Shown here: positions 43,036 through 53,036 of the stretch, piece after piece
How the letters are laid out: each line of letters starts with the position of its first letter
Position numbering within the stretch: position 1 is the stretch's first letter
Source of the DNA: Psychromonas sp. L1A2
GTDB taxonomy: Bacteria > Pseudomonadota > Gammaproteobacteria > Enterobacterales > Psychromonadaceae
DNA length: 64,000 nucleotides
NCBI RefSeq assembly: GCF_009828855.1
Contig: NZ_WUAG01000001.1
Span: forward strand, 806,001 to 870,000
Direction of reading: 5' to 3'
Notes under the pieces: generated by a model
The model's database searches: none
The model's input: only the letters and a program-made list of their open reading frames with translations
What the model was told of the DNA's origin: nothing
Position numbers and translations under genes: made by a program

Positions 43036-44937
43036 ATGACAATCTTGTCTAATAAATCAATCTCTTGTTCTTTTGGTACCTTACTTGGCTATGCACCAGG
43101 TGGTGTTGCTGCGTATTCTAGTGACTATGATAGTGCTAGTGATGTTGAGTATCCTAAACGTAGTGCTTTCCGTAGTTATGTGGATGGCATTTATATGGGC
43201 TATAAGTGGCAATGCGTTGAATTTGCACGTCGTTGGATGTATCAAAACTGTGGTTATATTTTTGATGATGTTTCGATGGCTTATGAAATATTCAATTTAC
43301 GTTCGGTACGCGATATTGCGTCTAATACACGTTTGCCACTACAAGCTTTTGGCAATGGCAGTCAACGTCACCCGCAACCGGGTTGTTTGTTAATTTGGGA
43401 GCAAGGTGGCGAGTTTGAAGAAACAGGGCATGTTGCCATTGTCACTGAAGTGTTCGCCGATAAAATCCGTATTGCAGAGCAAAACCTTGACCATGTTAAG
43501 TGGCCTGAGGGGCAGAACTATAGCCGTGAATTAGCGGCGACGATCAGTGAAGATGGCGAATATTGGGTGGCTTGTTCATTTAATGATGCGTTGATTTTAG
43601 GGTGGATGATACAAACTGACGATGACACTGATGCGGAAATACGTGAAGAAACTGATAAGCAGTTGTTTTCTTTATCTAGCCATCATGTCAAGCCTGTCTC
43701 AGGGCAAAAGAAGTCTTGGTTAAATGTCGCCAACAAAGATGAAGCGGCTTATGTCAAAGCATTGCAGGGGCATAAGTTAAGTGCCGCGTTTGCTGATGAA
43801 TATCGCTATTATGTTTTGTCTGAAACAGCGGAAGATGCTTTACGCCGAGCGACCAATGAGCTGCATGGTTTATTTATGCATGCCACGGATTATGTGCTTG
43901 ATAACGAACATCTATTAGACAAATTTAATTTACCACGTGCTTTATTAGCTAAGATCCGCCAATCCTGGGATAACCGTTTAAACCAGTTGATCACCAGTCG
44001 TTTTGATTTCGCGATGACAACGCAAGGTTTGAAGGTTTATGAATATAACTGTGACTCTGCGTCATGTTATATGGAAGGGGCTAAAATTCAGGGAAAATGG
44101 GCAGATCATTATGGCGTTCATGAAGGTGAAGATGCAGGTAAAGATCTGTTTAATCAGCTGGTGAAAGCATGGCAAAAAAGTCAGGTAAAAGGGTTGATAC
44201 ATATTCTTCATGATGATGATCCTGAAGAGAAGTATCATGCTTTATTTATTCAACAGACCTTAAAAGCGGCAGGTATTGATAGTCGTTTGATTGAAGGAAT
44301 TGATTCTTTAATTTGGGATGAATCAGGCAATGTGGTTGATGCACAAGGCGAGGTATTGCATTGGGTTTGGAAAACTTGGTCATGGGAAACAGCTCTGGAC
44401 CAAATTCGCTTAGAATGTGAATCAGATGATGCGTCGCCCGAGAGCTTTGAGCCTTTATCTAAAAAAGGTAAAACGCCACGACTTGCTGATGTGTTACTGC
44501 ATAAAAACATTATGATTTTTGAGCCGTTATGGACATTAATTCCAAGCAATAAAGCGATATTACCGGTGTTGTGGTCATTATTTCCGAATCACCCATTATT
44601 GTTACATGCTGACTTTGAATTAAATGAAGATTTACAAGCCAGCGGTTATGTTAGCAAGCCGATTGTTGGCCGTTGTGGAGCGAATATTCAGTTAGTTGAC
44701 TACGCGCAAGATGTGTTGGATGCAACGGACGGACAGTTTGCCCATCAAGACAATATTTACCAATCGCTATTTCCATTACCGTTGGTTGATGGTTATTACG
44801 TTCAAGTTTGTACGTTCACTGCAGCAGGTAAGTATGCAGGTAGTTGTTTGCGAGTGGATTCGTCGATGATTATTAGTAAAGACAGTGATTGTTTGGCGTT
44901 ACGCTTTGTGAATGATGAGGCGATTTTGTTGCAATAA
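43036..44937 (+). CDS. gss: Bifunctional glutathionylspermidine synthetase/amidase
   Basis: The 633-residue product (E. coli Gss has 619) carries an N-terminal CHAP-type amidase, FGTLLGYAPGGVAAYSSDYD (in part), with catalytic Cys60 in YKWQCVEFARRW and the His in TGHVAIVTE. The C-terminal ATP-grasp-like synthetase has LHGLFMHATDYVL, VYEYNCDSASCYMEGAKI and VWKTWSWETALDQIR. It joins glutathione to spermidine with ATP and also hydrolyses the product, linking thiol and polyamine pools. It stands just outside the right flank of the defence block with no operon partner. The Shine-Dalgarno site is weak, so the exact start may shift by a few codons. Confidence 0.95.
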   Translation: MTILSNKSISCSFGTLLGYAPGGVAAYSSDYDSASDVEYPKRSAFRSYVDGIYMGYKWQCVEFARRWMYQNCGYIFDDVSMAYEIFNLRSVRDIASNTRLPLQAFGNGSQRHPQPGCLLIWEQGGEFEETGHVAIVTEVFADKIRIAEQNLDHVKWPEGQNYSRELAATISEDGEYWVACSFNDALILGWMIQTDDDTDAEIREETDKQLFSLSSHHVKPVSGQKKSWLNVANKDEAAYVKALQGHKLSAAFADEYRYYVLSETAEDALRRATNELHGLFMHATDYVLDNEHLLDKFNLPRALLAKIRQSWDNRLNQLITSRFDFAMTTQGLKVYEYNCDSASCYMEGAKIQGKWADHYGVHEGEDAGKDLFNQLVKAWQKSQVKGLIHILHDDDPEEKYHALFIQQTLKAAGIDSRLIEGIDSLIWDESGNVVDAQGEVLHWVWKTWSWETALDQIRLECESDDASPESFEPLSKKGKTPRLADVLLHKNIMIFEPLWTLIPSNKAILPVLWSLFPNHPLLLHADFELNEDLQASGYVSKPIVGRCGANIQLVDYAQDVLDATDGQFAHQDNIYQSLFPLPLVDGYYVQVCTFTAAGKYAGSCLRVDSSMIISKDSDCLALRFVNDEAILLQ

Positions 44938-44940
44938 AAA

Positions 44941-45007
44941 ATCAGTAAGTTGCTAATTATCAGTAAGCTAGTACAAGTAGATTACTGATAGTTAATAGCT
45001 TACTGAT
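44941..45007 (+). terminator. Long imperfect hairpin after gss
   Basis: ATCAGTAAGTTGCTAATTAT + CAGTAA pairs with TTACTGATAGTTAATAGCTT + ACTGAT, about 22 of 26 positions. It lies between convergent genes and is followed on the right by a weak T-run (GTGTTTTTAA). Confidence 0.55.
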
Positions 45008-45079
45008 ATTGTGTTTTTAAACTCACATTGTTGATCTGACTTTCTTTATTGAAAGTCTTCGCGAGCTTTGTAATGCTAA

Positions 45080-46030
45080 TTATTTATTAAGTTCTTTCAT
45101 GAAATGCATAATATATTTTGCAATTTCAACTGGTTTTTCTTCCATCGCAAAATGACCTGCATCGATTAAATGAAGCTCTGCATTGGGTAGATCTTTTAAG
45201 TAAGCTTCTGCGCCTGCTGATATAAAGGCGGGATCATTTTTGCCCCAAACCAATAACGTCGGTAGTTGTTTCTCACGTAAAAATGCTTGCCATTTTGGGT
45301 AAGCTAATAAGTTATTGTAATAATCTTGCAGCAACTGTACTTGGATAACGCGTTGTTGTTCGGTCTCTAAAAAGTGCAGTGCGTGAGTCCAGCTATCAGG
45401 GCTCATGATCTCTTCTTTACCTTTAACATCACGTAAATATTGCTTATCTTTAATACCTTGTACGCCAGTAAAGTCATAAAGCTTTTTAAACATTTCTGGA
45501 GATGTATCTTCATGTGCTTTTTTGAAAAATGCTTGGCGTGGTGGTGTTAACCCTTCTAAATAAGCATTCCCATTTTGTGTGATCAACGCTGTCACGCGAT
45601 CTGGTTGTTGCATCATTAAGCGAAAGCCAACGGGTGCGCCAAAGTCTTGCATGTATACGGTGTAATTTTTAATGCCAAGTGCTTTAACAAACCCGTCCAT
45701 CACATCTGCCAATAGGTCAAATGTGTATGGGTGTTTCTTAGGATCGGGTTTATCGCTGTAACCTGAACCTAGGTTGTCTGGCACGACAATATGAAACGAT
45801 CCTGATAGTAGTGGAATCAGATGACGATACATGTGTGAAGAAGAAGGGTACCCGTGTAAAAACAGAATAGTAGGGTTGTCTGGATTACCCGCTTCGCGAT
45901 AAAAAATATTATTTCCGTCGACGTTAACGTTACGATAATAGGTGGTTTCAGGCCAAACGGCTTGTTCTGCAAAGGTTAAAGGGCTTGTGAATACGGTAAG
46001 TAAAATAAGAAACTTATAAATTATTTTCAT
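45080..46030 (-). CDS. Periplasmic alpha/beta hydrolase, haloalkane dehalogenase/epoxide hydrolase-like
   Basis: The 316-residue protein has a signal peptide (MKIIYKFLILLTVFTSPLTFA, in part). Its core is that of the Asp-nucleophile hydrolases: ILFLHGYPSSSHMYRHL with the HGxP oxyanion motif, PDNLGSGYSDKP, the nucleophile Asp in YMQDFGAPVG, LLVWGKNDPAF for the acid, and DAGHFAMEEKP for the His. This set is seen in haloalkane dehalogenases and epoxide hydrolases; the substrate is not predictable. A periplasmic place is somewhat unusual for these groups. It stands alone between convergent and divergent neighbours. Confidence 0.82.
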   Translation of the reverse strand: MKIIYKFLILLTVFTSPLTFAEQAVWPETTYYRNVNVDGNNIFYREAGNPDNPTILFLHGYPSSSHMYRHLIPLLSGSFHIVVPDNLGSGYSDKPDPKKHPYTFDLLADVMDGFVKALGIKNYTVYMQDFGAPVGFRLMMQQPDRVTALITQNGNAYLEGLTPPRQAFFKKAHEDTSPEMFKKLYDFTGVQGIKDKQYLRDVKGKEEIMSPDSWTHALHFLETEQQRVIQVQLLQDYYNNLLAYPKWQAFLREKQLPTLLVWGKNDPAFISAGAEAYLKDLPNAELHLIDAGHFAMEEKPVEIAKYIMHFMKELNK

Positions 46031-46437
46031 GTTATTTTCTCAACATTGGTTGTTTAGTTAATCGCTTAATTGATAGCTATTTAAAATGATTATTGAGTCA
46101 GCCTATTGTTAGTACTAACGATAAGTAAATGGTGGTGAACAGATCTGTTTACTTGTTTGCGATAGTGGACTTTGAATTATATTTTGTCAAATAAAACCTA
46201 ATTCAAATTTATCTCTGTTGGAGGTGTTTAAAAATCAGATTAAAAGCAATTAAAAAAACAGTTAGCCTTTCTCTTTAATTATCAGAAAAACATATTTGTT
46301 TATTCAATTGATTAATTACTCTATTTTCAATATTTTTGTGTGCTAATAAGCGCTTCTTAATCTATTGTATTGTTTATTTATTTTTTTAACTTAGCCTTAA
46401 GCTGAGCCGTTAATTTTTACCACTAGGTAGGTATTAC
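46031..46437. other. Intergenic region between the hydrolase and gdhB
   Basis: These 407 AT-rich bases hold the promoters of two divergent genes. A short palindrome GTTAGTACTAAC lies at about 46109. No gene or RNA was seen. Confidence 0.45.
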
Positions 46438-49400
46438 ATGAATATAAAAACGAACCAGAAATCAGACATCCTCGAACAAATCTTTTCTCAATTAAAAGCG
46501 CATTTTCCTGTGCGTGAACAGTCTTTATTACAAAATTTTATTAATGCCATTTATCGCGATGTCAGTATTGTTGATCTCGCGATCATTAGTCCTGACGATT
46601 TAGCAGGTTTAACGGTTTCTTTATGGCGTGAAGTGCATCAATGGAAAGGGGAAGTCGCTAAGGTCAAAGTATTTAACCCTGATGTTGAGCAAGATGAATG
46701 GCAATCAACGCATTCAATTATTAGTGTATTAAGCCGTAATATTCCTTTTATTATTGATACAGTCAAAATCACCCTAAATAAGCATAATACTAAACTTCAT
46801 CGTATTTTCTACAGTGAAATAAACAGTGAACGTAATGCTTCTGGTAAATTAAAAACACTTAACTCAGATATTGTTAATGCGAATGATTCGAACACTGAAC
46901 TATTGCTTTATATTGAAATCGATCAAACTAGTTCTTCTTCTGAACGATTGAAAATTCAAAATAGTTTAGAGAAAGCATTAGGTAATGTGTCTTTGGTTGT
47001 TGATGATTATTCTCACATGGCCGACAAAGTAAAAGATGCGATTAAAGTCAGTAAAAAAGAAGTGACTGCGATTACTTCAAAAGCAGATTTTGCAGAACAA
47101 CAAACTTATTTAGATTGGATGGCAGACGATCATTTTACTTTTCTTGCCTGTGACCAATTTACCGTAAAAGACGGCATGATTAGTATTGTTGAAAAAAGCC
47201 AATTAGGTTTATTAAAGCATAAAGAATTTATGCATGACAAAACACAATTCGATTGTTTACATGAGTTACAAGAATCGTCTTTATTGCATTTCAGTAAAGC
47301 GTCGCAACGTGCGATGGTGCATCGAATTGCTTATCCAGATGTGGTGTATGTTAAACAGTTCAATAAACAAGGTGAGTTGATTGGCGGTACACGCTTTATC
47401 GGTCTTTACACTTCTTCTGTTTATAGTGGCAGTCCATTAGGTATTCCAGTTGTTAGACAGAAAATAAATAATATTTTAGCGCAGTCTGGTCTGAGTTTAG
47501 GTGGGCACTATTATAAAGAGTTAACGCAAATCTTATCGACCTATGCCATTGAAGATTTATTACTTTGTGATGAAAAAACCTTACTTAATAATGTGGTAGA
47601 AGTTTTACATGCACAGGAAAGAAAGCAGCTTAAACTCTTTTTAAGAACCGATGGTAATAAACGTTTTGTTACTGCTTTACTGTATGTACCTCGCGATCTT
47701 TATAATACTAAAGTAAGACTCAAGTTTGTTGAGTTGTTATCACGCACTATGGACATTGTAGACAGTGACTTCCAAACCTATTTGAGTGAATCTAACCTTG
47801 CACGTTTACGTTTGGTGATTCACCTTGATAAGCCGCTTCAAGGCGAGTTAGAACTTGATGCTATTCAATTGCGTATGCAGCAAATTACTAAAGCATGGAA
47901 TGAAGATCTACAAGATTCATTAATTGAAAATCATGGTGAAGAAACGGCTGTTAAATTAGCGCGTAAATATGAATCTGCTTTCCCGACGAGTTACCAAGAT
48001 AGCTTTAGTTCTCGTGTTGCTGTGACGGATATTGACCGTATTGAATCATTGTTTTTATCACCAGATCGCTCAATGGCCTTGCGTTTCTACCGTTCTATTG
48101 AAGCGAATAATAGTGGATTGAAATTAAAGTTATTCCATCAAGATGGGGCTTTATTATTATCAGACTTAATTCCTATTTTAGAAAACTTAGGGTTAAAAGT
48201 CGCTCAAGAATACCCTTACCAAGTATCACCTTCAGGTGAGAGTGTATTTTGGTTATATGATTTCACGTTGTTATACGTTAACGATGATGGTTTTGACCCT
48301 GAAAATTACCGTCATTTATTCTCTGATGCGTTCCTTGCTATTTGGTATGCACAGGCAGATAACGACCCATTCAATAAATTGATTCTAGGGGCTGGCATTG
48401 CGTGGCGTGATATTGCCATGTTGCGTGCTTATGCCAAATACTTAAAACAAATTCGTTTTGGTTTCAGTCATTTCTCTATTGCTAAAACCTTGTTAGACCA
48501 CAGTGGGTTTGTAAAACAGATTGTTAATTTATTCCATGCTCGTTTTAACCCCGAAAAACAGGTGAGTTTAGAGAAACAAGCAGAGCTAGAAAACGCTATT
48601 TTAGAATCTCTTAACGATGTCAGTAACCTCAATGAAGATAGAGTATTACGTAAATACGTTGAACTGATTATGGCAACGATTCGTAGTAACTATTTCCAAC
48701 AACAAGAGGGTGAGTTTAAAGATTACATTAGCTTTAAGTTCGACCATAAAAAAATAGGCGAAATTCCATTACCGCGCTTAAGTTACGAAGTATTTGTTTA
48801 TTCTCCTCGTTTTGAAGGTGTGCATTTACGTGGCGGTAGTGTTGCTCGCGGTGGCTTACGTTGGTCTGACCGTGGTGAAGATTACCGTACTGAAGTGCTA
48901 GGGCTGGTGAAAGCACAGCAAGTTAAAAACTCTGTGATTGTACCTGTTGGTGCTAAAGGCGGCTTTGTTGCTAAGTACCTTAACCCAACAATGGATCGCG
49001 ATACCTTTATGCAAGAAGGTATTGCCTGTTACAAAATGTTCATTAGCGCGTTATTAGATATTACCGATAACCTTGAAGCGGGTAATTTAATCCCACCTCA
49101 GCAAGTGGTGCGTTACGACAATGATGACCCGTATTTGGTGGTGGCTGCGGATAAAGGCACGGCGACGTTCTCTGATATTGCTAACGAATTAGCGACAGAT
49201 CGTAACTTCTGGCTAAACGATGCATTTGCATCAGGCGGCAGTAATGGTTACGACCATAAGAAAATGGGGATCACAGCTAAAGGTGCCTGGATTAGTGTAC
49301 AGCGTCACTTTAGAGAGCTAGGCGTTGATGTCCAAGAACAACCAATTTCAGTGATCGGTATTGGCGACATGGCGGGCGATGTATTTGGTAATGGCATGCT

Positions 49401-51243
49401 ATGTTCTAAGAAAATCAAACTGTTGGCTGCGTTTAATCATCTGCATATTTTCATCGATCCGAATCCAGAAAACTTAGAGGCTTGTTTTGAAGAGCGTCAG
49501 CGTTTATTTGATACACCAAGAACAAGTTGGAAGGATTATGATGCTAAGTTGATTTCAGCTGGTGGCGGTATTTTTGAGCGTTCTGCAAAATCGATTGTGG
49601 TGACGCCTCAAATGGCTAAAGCGTTTGGTATTAAACAAGCGAAAGTCACACCGACTGACCTTATTTCATTATTACTGAAATCCTCTGTTGATTTGTTATG
49701 GAATGGCGGTATCGGTACTTATGTTAAAAGCGAAAAAGAGAGCCATGCTGATGTGGGTGATAAAGCCAATGACAGCTTGCGCGTTAATGGTTCTGAATTA
49801 CGTTGTAAAGTGATTGGTGAAGGCGGTAACTTAGGCATGACGCAAAGTGCTCGTATTGAGTTCTCTGTACATGGCGGTCAATGCTTTACTGATGCGATTG
49901 ATAATGCAGCGGGTGTGAACTGTTCAGATTTAGAAGTTAACATTAAAATCCTATTAGACAAGTTAGTGTCAAAAGGTGATTTAACCGTTAAACAGCGTAA
50001 TGTTTGGTTACAAAATATGACCGGACAAGTCTCTGAGTTGGTATTGCATAATAATTACCGTCAAGCGCAAAGTATTAGTTTATCTTATCTGCAAGGCCAT
50101 AAAGGCATTGAAGAGTTTCGTGGTTTAGTCAATAGCCAAGAAGAGAAAGGTAAGTTAAATAGGAGCTTAGAATTCATTCCAAGTGATGAAGAGATAACGG
50201 AACGTAAAAATGCAGGGTTAGGTGTGACACGACCTGTTCTTTCGGTGATGATCTCTTATGCTAAAAATGAAATGAAAGAAGAGTTGGCTAAAGCGCGTAT
50301 TGCTGAGGATGGTTATTTAGCAAAAGAAGCGGAGAAAATATTCCCGGGTGAGTTAGTTAAATCTTACAAAACTGAAATTCATGAGCATCCGTTGTTATCT
50401 GAAATTGTTGCGACGCAAGTGAGTAATGACTTATTTAATGTCATGGGCGCTACATTTGCTTATCGTATTATGTCTAGTACAGGTTGTTCGTTCTTAGACT
50501 TAGCTAAAGCATGGGTGGCTGCGCGTGATATCTTTAATCTACCTGAGTTATTGGCTGAGATTGAATCATTAGATAATCAGATTAATAGTGCAGTTCAAAC
50601 TGAGCTAATTAATAAGTTAATGCGTATGGTACGTCATGCGACTCGTTGGTTTATTAGAAGTCATAGAGAGCAGTTAGATTGCGCGACGTTAATTAAGAAA
50701 TACAAAACCTCGTTACATGCAGTGAAAGCGAATCTACCTAAGTTGCTGAGTGAACGTAGTTTACAGGAACGTCAATTAGAGTTAGATAATGCAAAAGAAG
50801 AGGGCGTACCGATCGCACTTGCTGAGAAACTCAGTAATACAGAGCAGTCTTATGCTTTATTAAATATCATTGATGTAGCCAGTAAATTGAAGGTCGATCC
50901 TCAATTAGCAGCACATGTGTATTTCTACTCTGAAGAGAAATTAAAGTTAGCTGATATTGCAACGCAGTTAAATCTATTGCCAGTCGATAGCCATTGGCAG
51001 TCATTAGCACGTGAAGCTATGCGTGATGATTTAGAGTGGCAGCAAAAACGTATCACTCGAGCTGTGTTATTGACCTTGCATGATAAAGACGTAGAAAAAG
51101 CGTATTTAGATTGGCAAGTGCAGCATCAGAGCCTAGCGGATCGTTGGCACAAGATGACAGAGTCATTATCTGCCGTAAGCTTACCTGAGTTTAGTATGTG
51201 TCAGGTAGCGTTAAGGGAGTTATTGGATCTGTCTAAAAGCTAA
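46438..51243 (+). CDS. gdhB: NAD-specific glutamate dehydrogenase, large (180 kDa) type
   Basis: The 1601-residue product is the full length for the GDH-180 class of Pseudomonas, Shewanella and relatives. The N-terminal third is regulatory, with ACT-like segments (NIPFIIDTVKITLNKHN). The catalytic core lies about residues 780-1250, with HLRGGSVARGGLRWSDRGED (in part), PVGAKGGFV with the active lysine, and the nucleotide-binding IGIGDMAGDVFGNGML. The C-terminal domain is helical. The enzyme deaminates glutamate to 2-oxoglutarate with NAD and serves amino acid catabolism. The gene is single, with a strong terminator right after it. Confidence 0.96.
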   Translation: MNIKTNQKSDILEQIFSQLKAHFPVREQSLLQNFINAIYRDVSIVDLAIISPDDLAGLTVSLWREVHQWKGEVAKVKVFNPDVEQDEWQSTHSIISVLSRNIPFIIDTVKITLNKHNTKLHRIFYSEINSERNASGKLKTLNSDIVNANDSNTELLLYIEIDQTSSSSERLKIQNSLEKALGNVSLVVDDYSHMADKVKDAIKVSKKEVTAITSKADFAEQQTYLDWMADDHFTFLACDQFTVKDGMISIVEKSQLGLLKHKEFMHDKTQFDCLHELQESSLLHFSKASQRAMVHRIAYPDVVYVKQFNKQGELIGGTRFIGLYTSSVYSGSPLGIPVVRQKINNILAQSGLSLGGHYYKELTQILSTYAIEDLLLCDEKTLLNNVVEVLHAQERKQLKLFLRTDGNKRFVTALLYVPRDLYNTKVRLKFVELLSRTMDIVDSDFQTYLSESNLARLRLVIHLDKPLQGELELDAIQLRMQQITKAWNEDLQDSLIENHGEETAVKLARKYESAFPTSYQDSFSSRVAVTDIDRIESLFLSPDRSMALRFYRSIEANNSGLKLKLFHQDGALLLSDLIPILENLGLKVAQEYPYQVSPSGESVFWLYDFTLLYVNDDGFDPENYRHLFSDAFLAIWYAQADNDPFNKLILGAGIAWRDIAMLRAYAKYLKQIRFGFSHFSIAKTLLDHSGFVKQIVNLFHARFNPEKQVSLEKQAELENAILESLNDVSNLNEDRVLRKYVELIMATIRSNYFQQQEGEFKDYISFKFDHKKIGEIPLPRLSYEVFVYSPRFEGVHLRGGSVARGGLRWSDRGEDYRTEVLGLVKAQQVKNSVIVPVGAKGGFVAKYLNPTMDRDTFMQEGIACYKMFISALLDITDNLEAGNLIPPQQVVRYDNDDPYLVVAADKGTATFSDIANELATDRNFWLNDAFASGGSNGYDHKKMGITAKGAWISVQRHFRELGVDVQEQPISVIGIGDMAGDVFGNGMLCSKKIKLLAAFNHLHIFIDPNPENLEACFEERQRLFDTPRTSWKDYDAKLISAGGGIFERSAKSIVVTPQMAKAFGIKQAKVTPTDLISLLLKSSVDLLWNGGIGTYVKSEKESHADVGDKANDSLRVNGSELRCKVIGEGGNLGMTQSARIEFSVHGGQCFTDAIDNAAGVNCSDLEVNIKILLDKLVSKGDLTVKQRNVWLQNMTGQVSELVLHNNYRQAQSISLSYLQGHKGIEEFRGLVNSQEEKGKLNRSLEFIPSDEEITERKNAGLGVTRPVLSVMISYAKNEMKEELAKARIAEDGYLAKEAEKIFPGELVKSYKTEIHEHPLLSEIVATQVSNDLFNVMGATFAYRIMSSTGCSFLDLAKAWVAARDIFNLPELLAEIESLDNQINSAVQTELINKLMRMVRHATRWFIRSHREQLDCATLIKKYKTSLHAVKANLPKLLSERSLQERQLELDNAKEEGVPIALAEKLSNTEQSYALLNIIDVASKLKVDPQLAAHVYFYSEEKLKLADIATQLNLLPVDSHWQSLAREAMRDDLEWQQKRITRAVLLTLHDKDVEKAYLDWQVQHQSLADRWHKMTESLSAVSLPEFSMCQVALRELLDLSKS

Positions 51244-51269
51244 ATAAACCTCACGTTAACGCTCGATTT

Positions 51270-51308
51270 TAAATAGCGATGTTGATATCAACATCGCTAT
51301 TTTTTTTG
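51270..51308 (+). terminator. Rho-independent terminator of gdhB
   Basis: AATAGCGATGTTGA and TCAACATCGCTATT form a 14-bp perfect stem with a tiny loop and a long T-run. Confidence 0.92.
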
Positions 51309-51319
51309 GTTTTTTTATG

Positions 51320-51499
51320 TTTTGACCTCGGGGCGCATAGCGAATTAGGCAAAGCCTAGTGTTATGAGCGGAGGAGCTCTGCGAATCCTGTTTTCAGCTT
51401 GCAGTTTTTTGTTTGTGTGTTTTGATACGAATCTTGATTTTACCCATTCTATTTTTCCAAATTCAACACACAAATCCTGCAGGCTAAAGCCAGCGCCCC
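51320..51499 (+). repeat. Dispersed repeat element, copy 4
   Basis: Full-length member: starts GTTTTGACCTCGGGGCGCAT, has GCGAATTAGGCAAAGCCTAG and GAGCGGAGGAGCTCTGCGAA, then CAGCTTGCAG, and ends CTGCAGGCTAAAGCCAGCGC plus CCC. It lies straight after the gdhB terminator. Confidence 0.88.
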
Positions 51500-51532
51500 T
51501 AAAAAACTAATCTCGAAGCGTAAAGTTATTAT

Positions 51533-51712
51533 GTTTTGGTTTAGGTTTCATGGCGAATTAGGCAAAGCCTAGTGTTATGAGCGGAGGAGCTCTGCGAGTC
51601 CTGTTTTCAGCTTGCAGTTTTTTGTTTGTGTGTTTTGATACGAATCTTGATTTTACCCATTCTATTCTTCCAAATTCAACACACAAATCCTGCAGGCTAA
51701 AGCCAGCGCCCC
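51533..51712 (+). repeat. Dispersed repeat element, copy 5
   Basis: Nearly identical to copy 4 except for the first 20 bases, with 33 bp between them. The right part from GCGAATTAGGCAAAGCCTAG to the CGCCCC end matches almost base for base, so this is a recent tandem duplication. Confidence 0.88.
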
Positions 51713-51763
51713 TAAATGAAAATTAACTTTGAGGCGTATAGATTTTATGTTTTTAATTCGCTG

Positions 51764-51894
51764 ATCAAACATCAAACATCAAACATCAAACATCAAACAT
51801 CAAACATCAAACATCAAACATCAAACATCAAACATCAAACATCAAACATCAAACATCAAACATCAAACATCAAACATCAAACATCAAACATCAA
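51764..51894 (+). repeat. Heptanucleotide tandem repeat (ATCAAAC)n
   Basis: About 18-19 uninterrupted copies of a 7-bp unit ATCAAAC, ending 11 bp before the stop codon of the leftward tcdA gene. The lack of sequence differences between units suggests recent growth by slippage and likely length change between strains. Confidence 0.97.
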
Positions 51895-51904
51895 TTTATA
51901 AGCT

Positions 51905-52726
51905 TTATTCTTTACCACTCGCTGCTTTGGCTTTTTCGGCTATTTTATTAAGGATAAATGCGCTACCGATAAAAGCGAAGCTTGCGGTTACCATGGTCGA
52001 TGCACCAAAGCCACTGGCACAATCCATCTTCATATTACCGTCTGATTCAGCTTTTTCCCTACACACTTCGCCGTTTAAATCTGGGTAACTTAATTGCTCA
52101 GTTGAAAAAACACAATAAACATGGAATCTTCGTTTAGGATTTTTACTGAAATTAAAGTGACGACGGAGTTCTGATCGTACTTTTGCGGCTAGCGGATCTT
52201 GAATGGTTTTTGCTAAATCAGTAACTTGTATTTGTGTTGGATCAAGTTGTCCACCTGCGCCACCACATGTTAACAACGGGTATTTATTGCGCTTACAATG
52301 CGCCACTAACGCTACTTTTGCATGAATACTATCAATGGCATCAAAGATGTAATCCATGTCACTTGTAAGATATTCAAAACAGTTTTCTTTATCGATGAAG
52401 TCATCAACACAGTTAACAATGATGTCAGGGTTTATTTGCTTACAACGAGCCGCCATCACTTCTATTTTTTGTTGTCCGACGGTATCTGCTAACGCATGAA
52501 CTTGACGGTTTGTGTTGGTCACACACAAGTCATCCATGTCAATTAGGGTGATTTGGCCAATGCCTGAACGCGCTAATGATTCAACAACCCAAGAGCCAAC
52601 ACCTCCAATACCTACAACGCAGATATGGCTATCTTTAAATTTTTGTAATGCTGTAGTGCCATATAAGCGTTTGATACCACCAAAGCGGTTTTCGTATTGT
52701 TCGTTCATGGTTTTACTCTTATTCAT
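51905..52726 (-). CDS. tcdA: tRNA threonylcarbamoyladenosine dehydratase TcdA (CsdL)
   Basis: The 273-residue protein has a ThiF/E1-like fold: RFGGIKRLYGTTALQKF, the nucleotide loop VVGIGGVGSWVVESLARSGIG (in part), LIDMDDLCVTNTNRQ, DAIDSIHAKVAL and CGGAGGQLDPTQIQVTDLAKT (in part). It turns the t6A37 base of tRNA into its cyclic form with ATP, helped in E. coli by sulfur carriers CsdA-CsdE. A later ATG at 52708 is also possible. The csdA-like gene at 12302 is not linked. A single hydrophobic helix near the C-terminus agrees with its membrane link in E. coli. Confidence 0.95.
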   Translation of the reverse strand: MNKSKTMNEQYENRFGGIKRLYGTTALQKFKDSHICVVGIGGVGSWVVESLARSGIGQITLIDMDDLCVTNTNRQVHALADTVGQQKIEVMAARCKQINPDIIVNCVDDFIDKENCFEYLTSDMDYIFDAIDSIHAKVALVAHCKRNKYPLLTCGGAGGQLDPTQIQVTDLAKTIQDPLAAKVRSELRRHFNFSKNPKRRFHVYCVFSTEQLSYPDLNGEVCREKAESDGNMKMDCASGFGASTMVTASFAFIGSAFILNKIAEKAKAASGKE

Positions 52727-53036
52727 TTTGAAAGGCGCGATTATACTTGCTGTTATTATGTGAATCTAGGAAATATAAAAACAATCTTTTTTACTTGTTT
52801 AATTTTTTATTATTTGTTTTATTCATGATTTTTCACATATTTGATCATTATCTTGTTTATTTAAGCTCATAACGTCTCTATTTAAGGTAAAAAATGAAAA
52901 ATAAAAGGCATCACAACCAAATAGTGAATATTACGTGATAAGTTCGTGATAACTCCCGTTCATACTGTTTTTTGTAAAACAATTACAACAAATTTATTAA
53001 CAACTATTTATTATTCGAATTAAAGGGAGTTTCTTC
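52727..53036. other. Intergenic promoter region between tcdA and the spondin genes
   Basis: These 310 AT-rich bases lie between divergent genes. GTGATAAGTTCGTGATAAC at about 52936 is a short direct repeat that could bind a regulator of the spondin operon, possibly the response regulator encoded downstream. No gene was seen. Confidence 0.4.

Noticed and set aside
37390-51243. The Avs-like protein (from its upstream ATG) and the glutamate dehydrogenase both being 1601 residues long
   Set aside because: The sequences share nothing and the equal length depends on a doubtful start codon; it is coincidence.
51716-51901. 61-codon frame reading through the heptamer array
   Set aside because: The peptide is only the translated 7-bp repeat plus part of a dispersed element; there is no ribosome site or family likeness.
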